Origin: Devosia epidermidihirudinis
GTDB lineage: Bacteria; Pseudomonadota; Alphaproteobacteria; Rhizobiales; Devosiaceae
Assembly: GCF_000971295.1 (NCBI RefSeq)
Contig: NZ_LANJ01000012.1
Coordinates: 1 to 64,000, forward strand
Direction: 5' to 3'
DNA: 64,000 nucleotides
The notes beneath the pieces were generated by a model. It saw only the letters and a program-made list of their open reading frames with translations, had not been told where the DNA came from and ran no database searches. This document shows positions 55,609 to 64,000 of this stretch, one piece after another. The stretch's first letter is position 1; each line of letters begins with the position of its first letter. The position numbers and the translations under genes were made by a program.

Positions 55609-55945
55609 TCTTCAGCGCATCCGCAACGAGCAGGTAGACGCCCTCGGGATTTCCCAACACATCGAGATTGGTGAAACGGACTACGCGATATCCGCGCTCT
55701 TCTATGTATGCCGTGCGCACGGCATCAGCGGCTAATCCGGCGTCAGAATAATGGCTGTCACCGTCTATCTCGAACGCCAGTTTCGCCCGTTTACAGGCGA
55801 AGTCGACGATATATGGGCCCACCGGAACCTGTCGGCGGAAATGCCAGCCGGATTGGCGGAAGGTATAGAGGATTTCCCAAAACCTGAGCTCTGCCGGGGT
55901 TGGTTCGCGGCGGAGTTTTCTTGCGAGTTCGGTTCGCTGTCCCAT
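55553..55945 (-). CDS. DUF559 (Vsr-like fold) endonuclease-like protein
   Basis: 130 residues. The core (RTELARKLRREPTPAE, LRFWEILY, WHFRRQVPVGPYIVDFAC, KLAFEIDGDSH, YRVVRFTN) is DUF559, related to the very-short-patch repair endonuclease fold with a likely D...E-x-D metal site. AGGAGG, 4 nt before ATG 55945, belongs to repeat E8, and about the last 17 codons are read from repeat E7. The gene thus sits exactly between two family E elements. Its biochemical role is unknown. Confidence 0.85.
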   Translation of the reverse strand: MGQRTELARKLRREPTPAELRFWEILYTFRQSGWHFRRQVPVGPYIVDFACKRAKLAFEIDGDSHYSDAGLAADAVRTAYIEERGYRVVRFTNLDVLGNPEGVYLLVADALKSAPPNLPLKRGRNRLDER

Positions 55946-56061
55946 ACCCCCTCCTAGCCTCCCCCTGAAAAGGGAAGGAACTTGATCCGTATCAGTCCAC
56001 GATCTTGCCCCAACCAAAATCTGTCCCTCCCCCTTTTCAGGGGGAGACTAGGTGGGGGTAC
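55944..56061. repeat. paired palindrome element E8 (family E)
   Basis: Left unit CTAGCCTCCCCCTG with a damaged second arm (AAAGGGAAGGAAC) and right unit ATCTGTCCCTCCCCC...GGGGGAGACTAGGTGGGGGTA. Its left edge touches the DUF559 start codon and carries the ribosome site. Confidence 0.85.
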
Positions 56062-56070
56062 TCTTCAAAA

Positions 56071-56101
56071 ACAAAAACGCCGGACCCAGGGGCCCGGCGT
56101 T
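56071..56101 (-). terminator. terminator of clpX
   Basis: Minus strand: ACGCCGGGCCC, loop, GGTCCGGCGT, then TTTTTGTTTTT. It lies 25 nt after the clpX stop and just right of E8. Confidence 0.9.
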
Positions 56102-56123
56102 TTCAATTCAGTCTGGTAGACCT

Positions 56124-57401
56124 TTATGCCCCGGCGGGGAGGTCTTCCTTTTTACGGTCGGAGTAGATGTAGAGCGGACGGACGTCCTTGCCCTTGACCA
56201 CTTCTTCCGAGATCACGACTTCTTCCACGCCTTCCAGCGATGGCAGGTCGTACATCGTATCGAGCAGGATCGCTTCCATGATGGAGCGCAGGCCGCGAGC
56301 ACCGGTCTTACGTTCGATGGCCTTCTCGGCAATCGCCTTGAGGGCATCCTCGTGGAAAGAAAGTTCGACTTCTTCCATCTGGAACAAACGCTGGTACTGG
56401 CGAACCAGGGCGTTCTTTGGTGCGGTCAGGATTTCGATCAGGGCCGCGATATCGAGGTCTTCGAGGGTCGCGAGCACTGGCAGGCGACCGATGAACTCGG
56501 GGATCAGCCCGAAGCGCACCAGATCTTCTGGCGCCACATCGGCAAGAATCTGGCCGACGCGACGGTCGTTCGGGTCCTTGACGGTGGCCGAGAAGCCGAT
56601 GCCCGAGCCTTCACCACGCGCCGAGATGATCTTTTCGAGGCCGGCAAATGCACCGCCGCAGATGAACAGGATATTGGTCGTGTCCACCTGCAGGAATTCC
56701 TGCTGTGGGTGCTTGCGACCGCCCTGGGGCGGAACCGAAGCCACGGTGCCTTCCATGATCTTGAGCAAAGCCTGCTGCACGCCTTCGCCCGATACATCGC
56801 GGGTGATCGACGGATTGTCAGACTTGCGGCTGATCTTGTCGACTTCGTCGATATAGACGATGCCGCGCTGCGCCTTTTCGACATTGTAGTCGGCGGCCTG
56901 CAGCAGCTTGAGGATGATGTTTTCCACGTCCTCGCCGACATAGCCGGCTTCGGTCAGCGTTGTGGCATCAGCCATCGTGAACGGCACGTCCAGAATACGG
57001 GCCAGCGTCTGAGCCAGCAGCGTCTTACCCGAACCAGTCGGACCGATCAGCAGGATGTTCGACTTGGAAAGCTCGATATCCTGGTTCTTGGACGAGTGGT
57101 GCAGGCGCTTGTAGTGGTTATGGACGGCCACGGAGAGTACGCGCTTGGCGCGGTACTGGCCGATAACGTAATCGTCGAGCACCTTGCAGATTTCTGCAGG
57201 TGTCGGCACGCCATCGGAGGACTTGACCATCGAGGTCTTGTTCTCTTCGCGGATGATGTCCATGCACAGCTCAACGCATTCATCGCAGATGAACACAGTT
57301 GGGCCGGCGATCAGCTTGCGAACCTCGTGCTGGGACTTCCCGCAGAACGAGCAATAAAGCGTGTTCTTTGAGGATTCGCCGTTCGTCGTGTCTTTGGACA
57401 T
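56124..57401 (-). CDS. clpX: ClpXP unfoldase subunit ClpX
   Basis: AAA+ unfoldase that feeds substrates to ClpP; in alphaproteobacteria it is needed for CtrA turnover. 425 residues: N-terminal zinc domain ([11 protein letters not shown]...CDECVELC), Walker A GPTGSGKT, Walker [11 protein letters not shown], and the ClpP-docking IGF loop region. Normal length. clpP lies 170 nt upstream on the same strand; an imperfect hairpin (GCCGGATCGGCC...GGTCGGTTCGGC) sits in that gap. Confidence 0.97.
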   Translation of the reverse strand: MSKDTTNGESSKNTLYCSFCGKSQHEVRKLIAGPTVFICDECVELCMDIIREENKTSMVKSSDGVPTPAEICKVLDDYVIGQYRAKRVLSVAVHNHYKRLHHSSKNQDIELSKSNILLIGPTGSGKTLLAQTLARILDVPFTMADATTLTEAGYVGEDVENIILKLLQAADYNVEKAQRGIVYIDEVDKISRKSDNPSITRDVSGEGVQQALLKIMEGTVASVPPQGGRKHPQQEFLQVDTTNILFICGGAFAGLEKIISARGEGSGIGFSATVKDPNDRRVGQILADVAPEDLVRFGLIPEFIGRLPVLATLEDLDIAALIEILTAPKNALVRQYQRLFQMEEVELSFHEDALKAIAEKAIERKTGARGLRSIMEAILLDTMYDLPSLEGVEEVVISEEVVKGKDVRPLYIYSDRKKEDLPAGA

Positions 57402-57573
57402 CCTGTCACTCCCGGGAGCAGCGTGCCCCCAAAATCATGCGCTATAGGTGACCCTAGCGCGTGAGCCTAAAGAAAGTATAAGCCGAACCGACCTTAAAGG
57501 CCGATCCGGCTACGTGCAATCGCGCATGGATCACAGTCCACGGCGCATCAGCAATGTGCTTAATGGCGGCCAA

Positions 57574-58203
57574 TCAGACCGCGCTATCCGGCACAACGCG
57601 CTTTTCGATCACGGTGTCGATCAGACCGAAGGCCTTGGCCTCTTCTGGCGACAGGAAGCGATCGCGCTCAAGAGCGTTCTCGATTTCCTCGTAGGTGCGG
57701 CCAGTGTGCTTCTCATAGATCTGATTAAGACGGCGCTTCAAACCCTCGACTTCCTTGGCATGAATCAGGATGTCAGTGACCTGACCCTGGAAGCCGCCGG
57801 AAGGCTGGTGGACCATGACGCGGGCATTTGGCAGCGCAGTACGCATGCCGGCTTCGCCAGCTGCAAGCAGAAGCGAACCCATCGAAGCCGCCTGCCCCAT
57901 GACCATGGTGGCCACTGGCGCGCGGATGAACTGCATGGTGTCGTAGATCGACAGGCCAGCGGTCACAACGCCGCCAGGCGAGTTGATGTACAGCGAGATT
58001 TCCTTCTTCGGATTTTCCGATTCGAGAAACAGAAGCTGCGCCACGATCAGCGACGCCATGTTGTCCTCGACCACGCTGGTCACGAAGATGATGCGTTCGC
58101 GCAGCAGGCGCGAATAGATGTCAAACGCGCGCTCGCCGCGGTTGGACTGCTCGACCACCATAGGAACGAGCGTATTCATGTAGATATCGTGCGGATCCCG
58201 CAT
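57574..58203 (-). CDS. clpP: ATP-dependent Clp protease proteolytic subunit
   Basis: Serine peptidase that forms the 14-mer chamber of ClpXP/ClpAP. 209 residues; catalytic triad Ser107 (GQAAS107MGS), His132 (MVH132QPSGG) and Asp181 (ERD181RFL) all present. M1 ([10 protein letters not shown]) is kept; M9 is possible. The clpP-clpX order is canonical. About 240 nt upstream holds its promoter but no gene. Confidence 0.97.
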   Translation of the reverse strand: MRDPHDIYMNTLVPMVVEQSNRGERAFDIYSRLLRERIIFVTSVVEDNMASLIVAQLLFLESENPKKEISLYINSPGGVVTAGLSIYDTMQFIRAPVATMVMGQAASMGSLLLAAGEAGMRTALPNARVMVHQPSGGFQGQVTDILIHAKEVEGLKRRLNQIYEKHTGRTYEEIENALERDRFLSPEEAKAFGLIDTVIEKRVVPDSAV

Positions 58204-58445
58204 GTGATGCCCCTTTGCTGCGCCGGGTCGCGGACCGGGCTAGCTGTAGTCGGTTGGAACACGATTCCCGCACTCGGACATCCAGGGCCCAGGGATCATG
58301 TCGAAATTCGAATCAGCGCGACTGGCCGATTGCAGACGATGCCGCTTAACGTGCGGTAAAGGCACAGATAGGCGGCATTGGGGCCAGCTTCAATAGCACT
58401 GACACGCCAAGTGTCGGCAAGGTGAAGCGCCCCGCCCCGTCCGCT

Positions 58446-58685
58446 CTATTCGGCCGAGGCCGCAAAGCCGACGGCCACGCCCTTTTTCTTGAAATAGGCC
58501 TGCATGATCTTGCGGCCCTGACGGTTGTTCTGGGCGAGCTTTGATGGCTCGAACACGGCTTCCTTGACGCCATCGCGCGCCATGGTCGACTTAAGAGCAG
58601 CAATGTGCTGGTCGAGGTCTTCGTTATTGCCCTTGATCGAGGTGTAGATGTTGTCGATGGCCTGGGCCAGCGTCAGATCGCTCAC
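58446..58685 (-). CDS. small conserved hypothetical protein
   Basis: 79 residues, soluble, basic C-terminal half (QNNRQGRKIMQAYFKKKGVAVGF). GTG 58685 (MSDLTLAQAI) is chosen because GGAG lies 8 nt upstream; a GTG three codons earlier sits on top of that site. I know of no function. It is separated from clpP by about 240 nt and divergent from the P450 gene. Confidence 0.7.
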   Translation of the reverse strand: MSDLTLAQAIDNIYTSIKGNNEDLDQHIAALKSTMARDGVKEAVFEPSKLAQNNRQGRKIMQAYFKKKGVAVGFAASAE

Positions 58686-58816
58686 GATACGCACTCCAAA
58701 AAATCCATTACCCCTGCACTAGCGATTTTTTCGGCAGGAGCAAGGCATCACCGCACCTTGCAATGGCTTTGCCTGCCCGTCAGGATCGGGTTTTCGTTCC
58801 TCTTGTAGTGATTTTT

Positions 58817-60073
58817 ATGGCCGCCATCGTTCAGCTCAAGCCGATCACCGGCGTTCCCGCAGCCAGCAGCGCCAGTGCCAATCCGCGCGATCCGGCCTTC
58901 TTCCAGAACCCCTATGCGTTCTACGATGCGCGCCACGCCAACAAGCCGACGTTCTTCTGGGAGGAATATGGCCACTGGTGCTGCGCCGGGTTCAAGGAAG
59001 TCAGCGCCCTGCTCCGCGACAAGCGCTTTGGCCGCGAAATTCTGCATGTGGCGACGCGCGAAGAACTCGGCATGCCCGAGCCCAAACCGCATACAGCGGC
59101 GTTCGACCTCACCGAGAAATACTCGCTGCTCAACCTCGAGCCACCCGGGCATACGCGGCTGCGCATGCTGGTCAATCGGGCGTTTGTGTCGCGCCATGTC
59201 GAGCAATTGCGCCCACGTATCGTCAAGCTAGCCAACGAAATGATCGATGGCTTTGAGGGCGAGGACAGCGTCGACATCATCAAGGCGTTCGCCGCGCCGA
59301 TTCCGGCCATCGTGATCGCCGAAATGATCGGCCTGCCCGCCGAGAGCGCACCGCAATTGCTGGCGTGGTCCAACCGCATGGTGGCCATGTACATGTATGG
59401 CGTCAGCCACGAGACCGAGCTGGATGCCAATCAGGCTTCTGCCGACTTCATGGATTATCTCCGCGCCATCATCGCCGAGCGCCGCAAACAGCCGCGCGAG
59501 GACCTGCTCACCCACATGCTGACCTCCGATCAGGGTGGCGAGCGGCTGACCGATGAAGAGGTGATGTCGACGGCCATCCTGCTGCTCAATGCCGGGCATG
59601 AGGCAACGGTTCACACCACGGGCAATGGCGTTAAATCCATCCTCGAAAGCGGTATCGATCCGGTTACGCTTTTCTCAAGCGAAGAACAGACGGCCGCCAC
59701 CGTGGAAGAATGCCTGCGCTTTGACGCGCCGCTGCACATGTTCACCCGCTATGCCCTGAGCGACCTGGAATTTGACGGCATCCAGATGCGCAAGGGCGAC
59801 GTCATCGGACTGCTGCTGGGCGCGGCCAACCGCGACCCTGCCCGCTTCGCCAATGCCAATGCATTCGACCCGTTCCGCACCGATGGCGCCAATGTCAGCT
59901 TCGGCGCCGGCATCCACTTCTGCATCGGCGCGCCGCTGGCTCGCATCGAGCTGCAGGTGGCGTTCAGCGAACTGTTCCGCCGCCTGCCAAAGTTGCGGAT
60001 TGCCGAGGCGCCTCGGTACAATGACGTGTACCATTTCCACGGGCTGGAAAAGCTGATGGTGAGTTGGAAGTAG
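58817..60073 (+). CDS. cytochrome P450
   Basis: Soluble bacterial P450 monooxygenase, 418 residues. I-helix AGHEAT near residue 260 (oxygen activation), ExxR as EECLR near 298, PF region DPFRTDG, and heme-binding loop FGAGIHFCIGAPLAR with the Cys ligand near 368. The class resembles the CYP107-like soluble group; the substrate is unknown. ATG 58817 is chosen; the longer frame adds a hydrophobic leader. No ferredoxin or reductase gene is nearby, so electrons must come from elsewhere in the genome. Confidence 0.94.
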   Translation: MAAIVQLKPITGVPAASSASANPRDPAFFQNPYAFYDARHANKPTFFWEEYGHWCCAGFKEVSALLRDKRFGREILHVATREELGMPEPKPHTAAFDLTEKYSLLNLEPPGHTRLRMLVNRAFVSRHVEQLRPRIVKLANEMIDGFEGEDSVDIIKAFAAPIPAIVIAEMIGLPAESAPQLLAWSNRMVAMYMYGVSHETELDANQASADFMDYLRAIIAERRKQPREDLLTHMLTSDQGGERLTDEEVMSTAILLLNAGHEATVHTTGNGVKSILESGIDPVTLFSSEEQTAATVEECLRFDAPLHMFTRYALSDLEFDGIQMRKGDVIGLLLGAANRDPARFANANAFDPFRTDGANVSFGAGIHFCIGAPLARIELQVAFSELFRRLPKLRIAEAPRYNDVYHFHGLEKLMVSWK

Positions 60074-60074
60074 A

Positions 60075-60251
60075 ATGAAACGCGCTCTTTTGGGCCTGGT
60101 GGTCTTTGTGGTGCTGCTCGTGGCCGCAGGCTTTGGTTCGCTGGCCCTGCAGCATGTGCTGTCGCCGAACGCACAGTGTCTGAACCTTGGCGGCAGTTGG
60201 GACGGCGAGGCTGGGCAATGTGTGGGGAGCGATTATCCGCTGCCGGAGTGA
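60075..60251 (+). CDS. small membrane-anchored or secreted protein
   Basis: 58 codons, starting 1 nt after the P450 stop codon. MKRALLGLVVFVVLLVAAGFG is a single hydrophobic helix or signal peptide; the rest has two cysteines in the pattern CLNLGGSWDGEAGQC, likely a disulfide loop. The tight spacing suggests coupled translation with the P450. I recognise only a general resemblance to small rhizobial exported proteins. Too short for many gene finders. Confidence 0.65.
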   Translation: MKRALLGLVVFVVLLVAAGFGSLALQHVLSPNAQCLNLGGSWDGEAGQCVGSDYPLPE

Positions 60252-60276
60252 GAGTGACCGAGATTACCCCCACGGC

Positions 60277-60359
60277 TCGTCACCCTCGGGCTTGACCCGA
60301 GGGTTCTTTTTGCCATTTCGCGAAGTGTAGAGCCCTCGGGTCAAGCCCGAGGGTGACGA
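60277..60359. repeat. paired palindrome, family F3 (copy b)
   Basis: TCGTCACCCTCGGGCTTGAC and, inverted about 45 nt later, GTCAAGCCCGAGGGTGACGA. Nearly the same as copy a at 53107. Confidence 0.85.
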
Positions 60360-60384
60360 CTGAGTTATCGGGATCCCGGAGTGA

Positions 60385-61857
60385 CTAAAGACTTGCCAAC
60401 ACCCCAGGTACCAGCAGGGGCAAGTCTTCGCTGATCAAGCCGGGGCCGCCGAAGCGGTTGGCGGCTTCGGCGTGGAGCCAGACGCCGGCGCAGGCGGCTT
60501 CCCAGCCGGCCATGCCCTGCCCCATGAGACCGGCGATGATGCCGGCCAGCACGTCGCCTGACCCCGCAGTTCCGAGCCACGCCGGCGCGTTGGCGTTGAT
60601 GGCCAGGCGTCCGTCGGGACTGGCGATGATGGTATCGCTGCCCTTGAGGACGATGATGGCGCCGGAATGGGTGGCGGCGGCACGCGCCTTATCGATACGC
60701 GCACCTGGGACGTCGCCAAAGAGGCGCTGAAATTCGCCCTCGTGGGGCGTCAGCACGACTGGGCGCGACTGCGCATTGATGGCGTCAAAGAGAGCGCCGG
60801 GGCCGTCAACGAAGCTGGTGAGGCCATCGGCGTCGAGGACCGTGGCAGTGCCAGAATTGAGCACTGCAAGAACGTTCTGACGCGTCGCCTCGCCTATACC
60901 GGCAGCGGGACCAATAACGGCGGCATTCATGCGCTTGTCGGCGAGCAGTTCGGCGATGCCAGCGGCATCCCTCGCGGGTTTGAGCATGATGGCGGTGACA
61001 TGGGCAGCGTGAACCATCAGCGCGTCCTCGGCGCCGAGCAAAGACACAACGCCAGCGCCGACGCGGAACGCGCCCATCGCCGCCAAACGCGAGGCCCCGG
61101 TGTGGAGCGGACCGCCGGAGATGACCACCGTATGGCCGCGATCGAACTTGTTGCCATCCGGATCAGCCGCTGGCAGCGACCAAATCGTTGGCGTGTTCTG
61201 CCAGGCGGCCGCGTCGATGGTGTCGAGAACCGTATCGGGAATGCCGATATCGGCCAGAACGACCTCGCCGCAGAGATCGCGCGCGGGCAATAGAAGGTGA
61301 CCGGGCTTGAGTCGAAAGAAGGTTACGGTCATATCGGCGATCATCGCGGAGCCACGCACGGCGCCGGTTGCCCCATCAATGCCACTTGGCACGTCGATGC
61401 TGACCACCGGGCGGGCGCTGGTGTTGATTAGCTCGATAATCTCGGCCATGGCGCCATCAACGTCACGATCCAGCCCTGCCCCAAGCAGCGCATCGACCAC
61501 GAGATCAGCCTCCTCAACGTCGCTGGCCGTCGGCGCGGTCACCTTGGCAGTCCATTGCGCAGCCACTGCGGCAGCGTCGCCCTTGAGGGCTTCGCGATCC
61601 CCTACGAGACGCAACTGAACGGGCCAGCCACGCTGCTTGAGAATCTGGGCGACGACAAAGCCATCGCCACCATTATTGCCGGGGCCACACAGCACCAGCA
61701 CCGAGCGCTGATAATACCGCTCCATGATGGCTTCCGCGACAGCCTTGCCAGCGGTCTCCATCAGCTTGAGCGACCTGATTCCCCCCTGCACCGCCAGTCG
61801 GTCGGCCTCGCCCATCTGTGTGGGGGTGAGAAGGATTTCTGCATTGGCGATGGTCAT
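60385..61857 (-). CDS. nnr: bifunctional NAD(P)H-hydrate repair enzyme
   Basis: Repairs damaged NAD(P)H hydrates. 490 residues: N-terminal epimerase domain (Yje[39 protein letters not shown]) and C-terminal ADP-dependent dehydratase domain ([51 protein letters not shown]). Normal length. It is convergent with the P450 pair and lies between tig and clpP, where many related genomes have no gene. Confidence 0.95.
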   Translation of the reverse strand: MTIANAEILLTPTQMGEADRLAVQGGIRSLKLMETAGKAVAEAIMERYYQRSVLVLCGPGNNGGDGFVVAQILKQRGWPVQLRLVGDREALKGDAAAVAAQWTAKVTAPTASDVEEADLVVDALLGAGLDRDVDGAMAEIIELINTSARPVVSIDVPSGIDGATGAVRGSAMIADMTVTFFRLKPGHLLLPARDLCGEVVLADIGIPDTVLDTIDAAAWQNTPTIWSLPAADPDGNKFDRGHTVVISGGPLHTGASRLAAMGAFRVGAGVVSLLGAEDALMVHAAHVTAIMLKPARDAAGIAELLADKRMNAAVIGPAAGIGEATRQNVLAVLNSGTATVLDADGLTSFVDGPGALFDAINAQSRPVVLTPHEGEFQRLFGDVPGARIDKARAAATHSGAIIVLKGSDTIIASPDGRLAINANAPAWLGTAGSGDVLAGIIAGLMGQGMAGWEAACAGVWLHAEAANRFGGPGLISEDLPLLVPGVLASL

Positions 61858-61875
61858 GGATCAACTCTCAATAGA

Positions 61876-61956
61876 CCTCATCCTGAGCCTGTCGAAGGAC
61901 GAGGTCGTGGCGCGGTGCCCGTTCACCTCGTGGTTCGACAAGCTCACCATGAGGTG
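61876..61956. repeat. paired repeat, family F5
   Basis: CCTCATCCTGAGCCTGTCGA and, about 35 nt later, the inverted form ending GTTCGACAAGCTCACCATG. This motif is widespread in alphaproteobacterial intergenic DNA. It sits just upstream of nnr. Confidence 0.75.
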
Positions 61957-61980
61957 AACTCATAGGGCACACAGAAATAC

Positions 61981-62006
61981 AAAAAAGCCGCCCATTTCTG
62001 GGCGGC
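61981..62006 (-). terminator. terminator of tig
   Basis: Minus strand: GCCGCCCA, GAAA tetraloop, TGGGCGGC, then TTTTTTG, 25 nt after the tig stop codon. Confidence 0.93.
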
Positions 62007-62029
62007 TCTAAATTCAGCGGTGGAACACC

Positions 62030-63409
62030 TTAGTGGTGGTGCTCTTCCGGAACGTCGTCTTCGTCAGCCTGGATGAGCTTTGCGAGTTCCGCGCGGGTCA
62101 TCTTCTTGTCGGTGATAGCGCCGAGATCGGCAACGTAGTCAACGACCTTGTTCTCGAACACCGGGGCACGCAGACCTGCAAGCGCCTGTGGGTTCTTGCG
62201 GTAGTAGTCGTAAACCTGCTGTTCCTGGCCTGGGAAGCGACGGACTTCCGCGATGAGCGCCTGCTGGTGCTCTTCTTCGGTCACGTTCACGTCGTTCTTG
62301 TTGCCGATTTCGGCAACAACCAGACCGAGGCGCACGCGGCGCTCAGCGATCTTGCGGTACTGTTCCTTGGCGGCTTCTTCGGTCGTGCCTTCGTCTTCGA
62401 AGCTACGGCCGTGATGCTCGATCTCGTGAACAACGCGGTTCCAGATGGTGTCGAATTCCGCGTCGACCAGCTGAGCTGGGACGTCGAACTTGTGGCCATC
62501 ATCGAGTGCATCGAGGATCTGGCGCTTGACGTGCTGACGGCTCATGGATGCCAGTGCGGCTTCCATCTGCGTCTTCACTGCAGCGCGAAGGGCTTCAACG
62601 TTCTCAACGCCGAGCTTCTGGGCGAACTCGTCATCCAGATCACCGGTGTTTGGACCGTCGACGTGCAGAACGGTAACCTCGAAGGTTGCCTTTTTGCCAG
62701 CCAGTTCGTCGCTCTGGTAGTCAGCTGGGAACGTAACTTCGATCTCGCCAGTCTGGCCCTTCTTGAAGCCGATCAGCTGCTCTTCGAAGCCTGGGATGAA
62801 TTCGCCCGAGCCAACAGTCAGGTGAGCATGGTCGGACGTGCCGCCATCGAACGCCTTGCCGTCGATCTTGCCAACGAACGACAGACCGAGACGGTCGCCA
62901 TTCTCGACAACACCCTCGTCACCCTTGTCGGTGTAGCCACGGTTCTGTGCGAACACGCGGTTGACTTCGGCGTCGAGTTCTTCGTCGGTGATCTCAACGA
63001 CAGGCTTGTTCAACTTGACGCCCTTGAGGTCCATCAGTTCGACTGGTGGCAGAACTTCGTACTCAACGTCGAAAGACAGGTCGGCATTGCCGTCGAGCAC
63101 TTCGTTGATCACAGCCTGATCGTCTGGCAGATCAACCTTTGGCTGAGCAGCAGCGCGCTCATTGCGGCCATCAAGAGTGTCCGAGACGGTCGAGTTGATC
63201 GCGTCGGTCATCACTTCGGACATAGCCGAACGGCCGAACATCTTCTTGATGTGCGCCAGTGGCACTTTGCCTGGACGGAAGCCCTTGATGTTGGCCTGAC
63301 CCTTAAGCTCTTCGAGCTTGGCGCTGAGGCGCGTGTTGAGGTCGGCGGCCGGAATAGTGACGCTCAGCTTGCGCTTAAGGCCTTCGTTGAGGGTCTCAGT
63401 AACCTGCAT
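62030..63409 (-). CDS. tig: trigger factor
   Basis: Ribosome-bound chaperone with a peptidyl-prolyl isomerase domain. 459 residues: ribosome-binding tail with GFRPGKVPLAHIKKMFG, FKBP-type PPIase domain (GDRLGLSFVGKIDGKAFDGG, GSGEFIPGFEEQLIG), and helical arms. It ends in HHH. ATG 63409 (MQVTETLNEGLKRK) is the family start; upstream in-frame ATGs at 63430 and 63445 are rejected. Confidence 0.97.
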   Translation of the reverse strand: MQVTETLNEGLKRKLSVTIPAADLNTRLSAKLEELKGQANIKGFRPGKVPLAHIKKMFGRSAMSEVMTDAINSTVSDTLDGRNERAAAQPKVDLPDDQAVINEVLDGNADLSFDVEYEVLPPVELMDLKGVKLNKPVVEITDEELDAEVNRVFAQNRGYTDKGDEGVVENGDRLGLSFVGKIDGKAFDGGTSDHAHLTVGSGEFIPGFEEQLIGFKKGQTGEIEVTFPADYQSDELAGKKATFEVTVLHVDGPNTGDLDDEFAQKLGVENVEALRAAVKTQMEAALASMSRQHVKRQILDALDDGHKFDVPAQLVDAEFDTIWNRVVHEIEHHGRSFEDEGTTEEAAKEQYRKIAERRVRLGLVVAEIGNKNDVNVTEEEHQQALIAEVRRFPGQEQQVYDYYRKNPQALAGLRAPVFENKVVDYVADLGAITDKKMTRAELAKLIQADEDDVPEEHHH

Positions 63410-63455
63410 TCGGTTCAATCCCGTATTCATTGATCTCTGGGCCAAGTCCAGACTG

Positions 63456-63540
63456 TGGTGCGGGTGAGAGGAATCGAACCTCCACGCCTTGCGGCGCTGG
63501 AACCTAAATCCAGTGCGTCTACCAGTTCCGCCACACCCGC
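63456..63540 (-). tRNA. tRNA-Leu (TAG)
   Basis: An 85-nt class II tRNA read leftward: GCGGGTG acceptor pairing CACCCGC, anticodon stem CTGGA/TCCAG with loop TTTAGGT (TAG), long variable arm GCGCCGCAAGGCGT, GGTTCGATTCC T-arm, and an encoded CCA. It is 47 nt upstream of tig. Confidence 0.95.
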
Positions 63541-63602
63541 AAAAAGGACCCGTTGGCCGGGTTGGGGTTGCATCTATATGAAGAAGGAAAGCCAGTCAAA
63601 GC

Positions 63603-63959
63603 CTAGCTTGGCGTTTTCGCCGGAATGGAGAAGACTCTGGCGATAAGACCGTCTTCAACCACCAGCATGATAGCAACTTCCACAGGTATATCGCCCAGAC
63701 CGTGGATCAGTTCATGGTCGATAACGGTGTTGCCCAACACGATACGATTGACGAGTTCGGCCCGCAAACCCTCGTGATTGAAGCGATTTTCGGCGTAAAA
63801 CTTGCCGTAGGCGGCCTTGCCCTGGAGCAGCGGCACCATATCGGGCAGCCGAAAGCTGCTGACGTCTTCGGCAAAGGCCGAGAGAAAAAGCGGCAGGTCG
63901 CGCTTGTTGTAAGCCTCAAATTGCAGCTCGGCGCACTCAAGTGGCGTCATTTTTGTCAT
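63603..63959 (-). CDS. SnoaL/NTF2-like protein
   Basis: 118 residues of the NTF2-like cone fold (SnoaL or steroid-isomerase type): ECAELQFEAYNKRDLPLFLSAF opening, DVSSFRLPD, FYAENRFNHEGLRAELVNRI and a C-terminal strand VAIMLVVEDGLIARVFSIP. Small polar-ketone isomerases and many orphan proteins share this fold, so no substrate is assigned. ATG 63959 is chosen with AGAAGG 9 nt upstream; a GTG three codons earlier overlaps that site. Confidence 0.8.
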   Translation of the reverse strand: MTKMTPLECAELQFEAYNKRDLPLFLSAFAEDVSSFRLPDMVPLLQGKAAYGKFYAENRFNHEGLRAELVNRIVLGNTVIDHELIHGLGDIPVEVAIMLVVEDGLIARVFSIPAKTPS

Positions 63960-64000
63960 TTGCTTCACCCTTCTCCGCGCGAGATCGTCACACTTGGCTA

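Overview
The window is chromosomal DNA from a high-GC alphaproteobacterium of the order Hyphomicrobiales. The gene order, the DivK-PleD pair and the Omp25-like porins fit a Devosia-like organism, but the genus is an inference because no rRNA gene is present. Almost every gene is housekeeping. No phage, integrase, transposase or CRISPR array was seen.

Left part (1-19.4 kb): plsY, dprA, then an inserted murB and ankyrin gene, then topA, rnr, a DUF983 protein and rpmG, all on the plus strand except murB. The minus-strand pair divK-pleD (cell-cycle signalling) follows. It is divergent from a plus-strand run: DUF3572 protein, dinB, ridA, a glycerophosphodiesterase, a GH114-like protein, a DUF482 acyltransferase, a fatty-acid-hydroxylase/SDR fusion and a HIT protein.

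Middle (19.3-41.7 kb): one long minus-strand block, transcribed right to left, carries the complete 14-gene complex I operon nuoA-nuoN. It continues into birA, the RNase J gene, a DUF1467 membrane protein, a secreted protein, proS, lolC/E and lolD. A 24-codon membrane-peptide ORF, whose ribosome site lies in a perfect inverted repeat, ends the block. A structured, terminator-ended candidate sRNA sits upstream of proS on the plus strand.

Right part (42-64 kb): three small outer-membrane proteins, msrA, two tandem tRNA-Asp genes, tRNA-Val, hupB, a Tet-type MFS exporter, lon, clpX, clpP, a P450, nnr, tig, tRNA-Leu and an NTF2-like protein. This is the common tig-clpP-clpX-lon-hupB neighbourhood with extra cargo at its joints: arginase, a divergent pair of citrate-synthase homologues (one fused to a helix-turn-helix domain), and a DUF559 nuclease-like gene.

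The most striking non-genic signal is a family of about eight GC-rich paired inverted palindromes scattered between genes. Two copies flank the DUF559 gene exactly and supply its ribosome-binding site and its last codons. The layout resembles REPIN/RAYT systems but with a different enzyme. At least five other paired-palindrome families share the same gaps.
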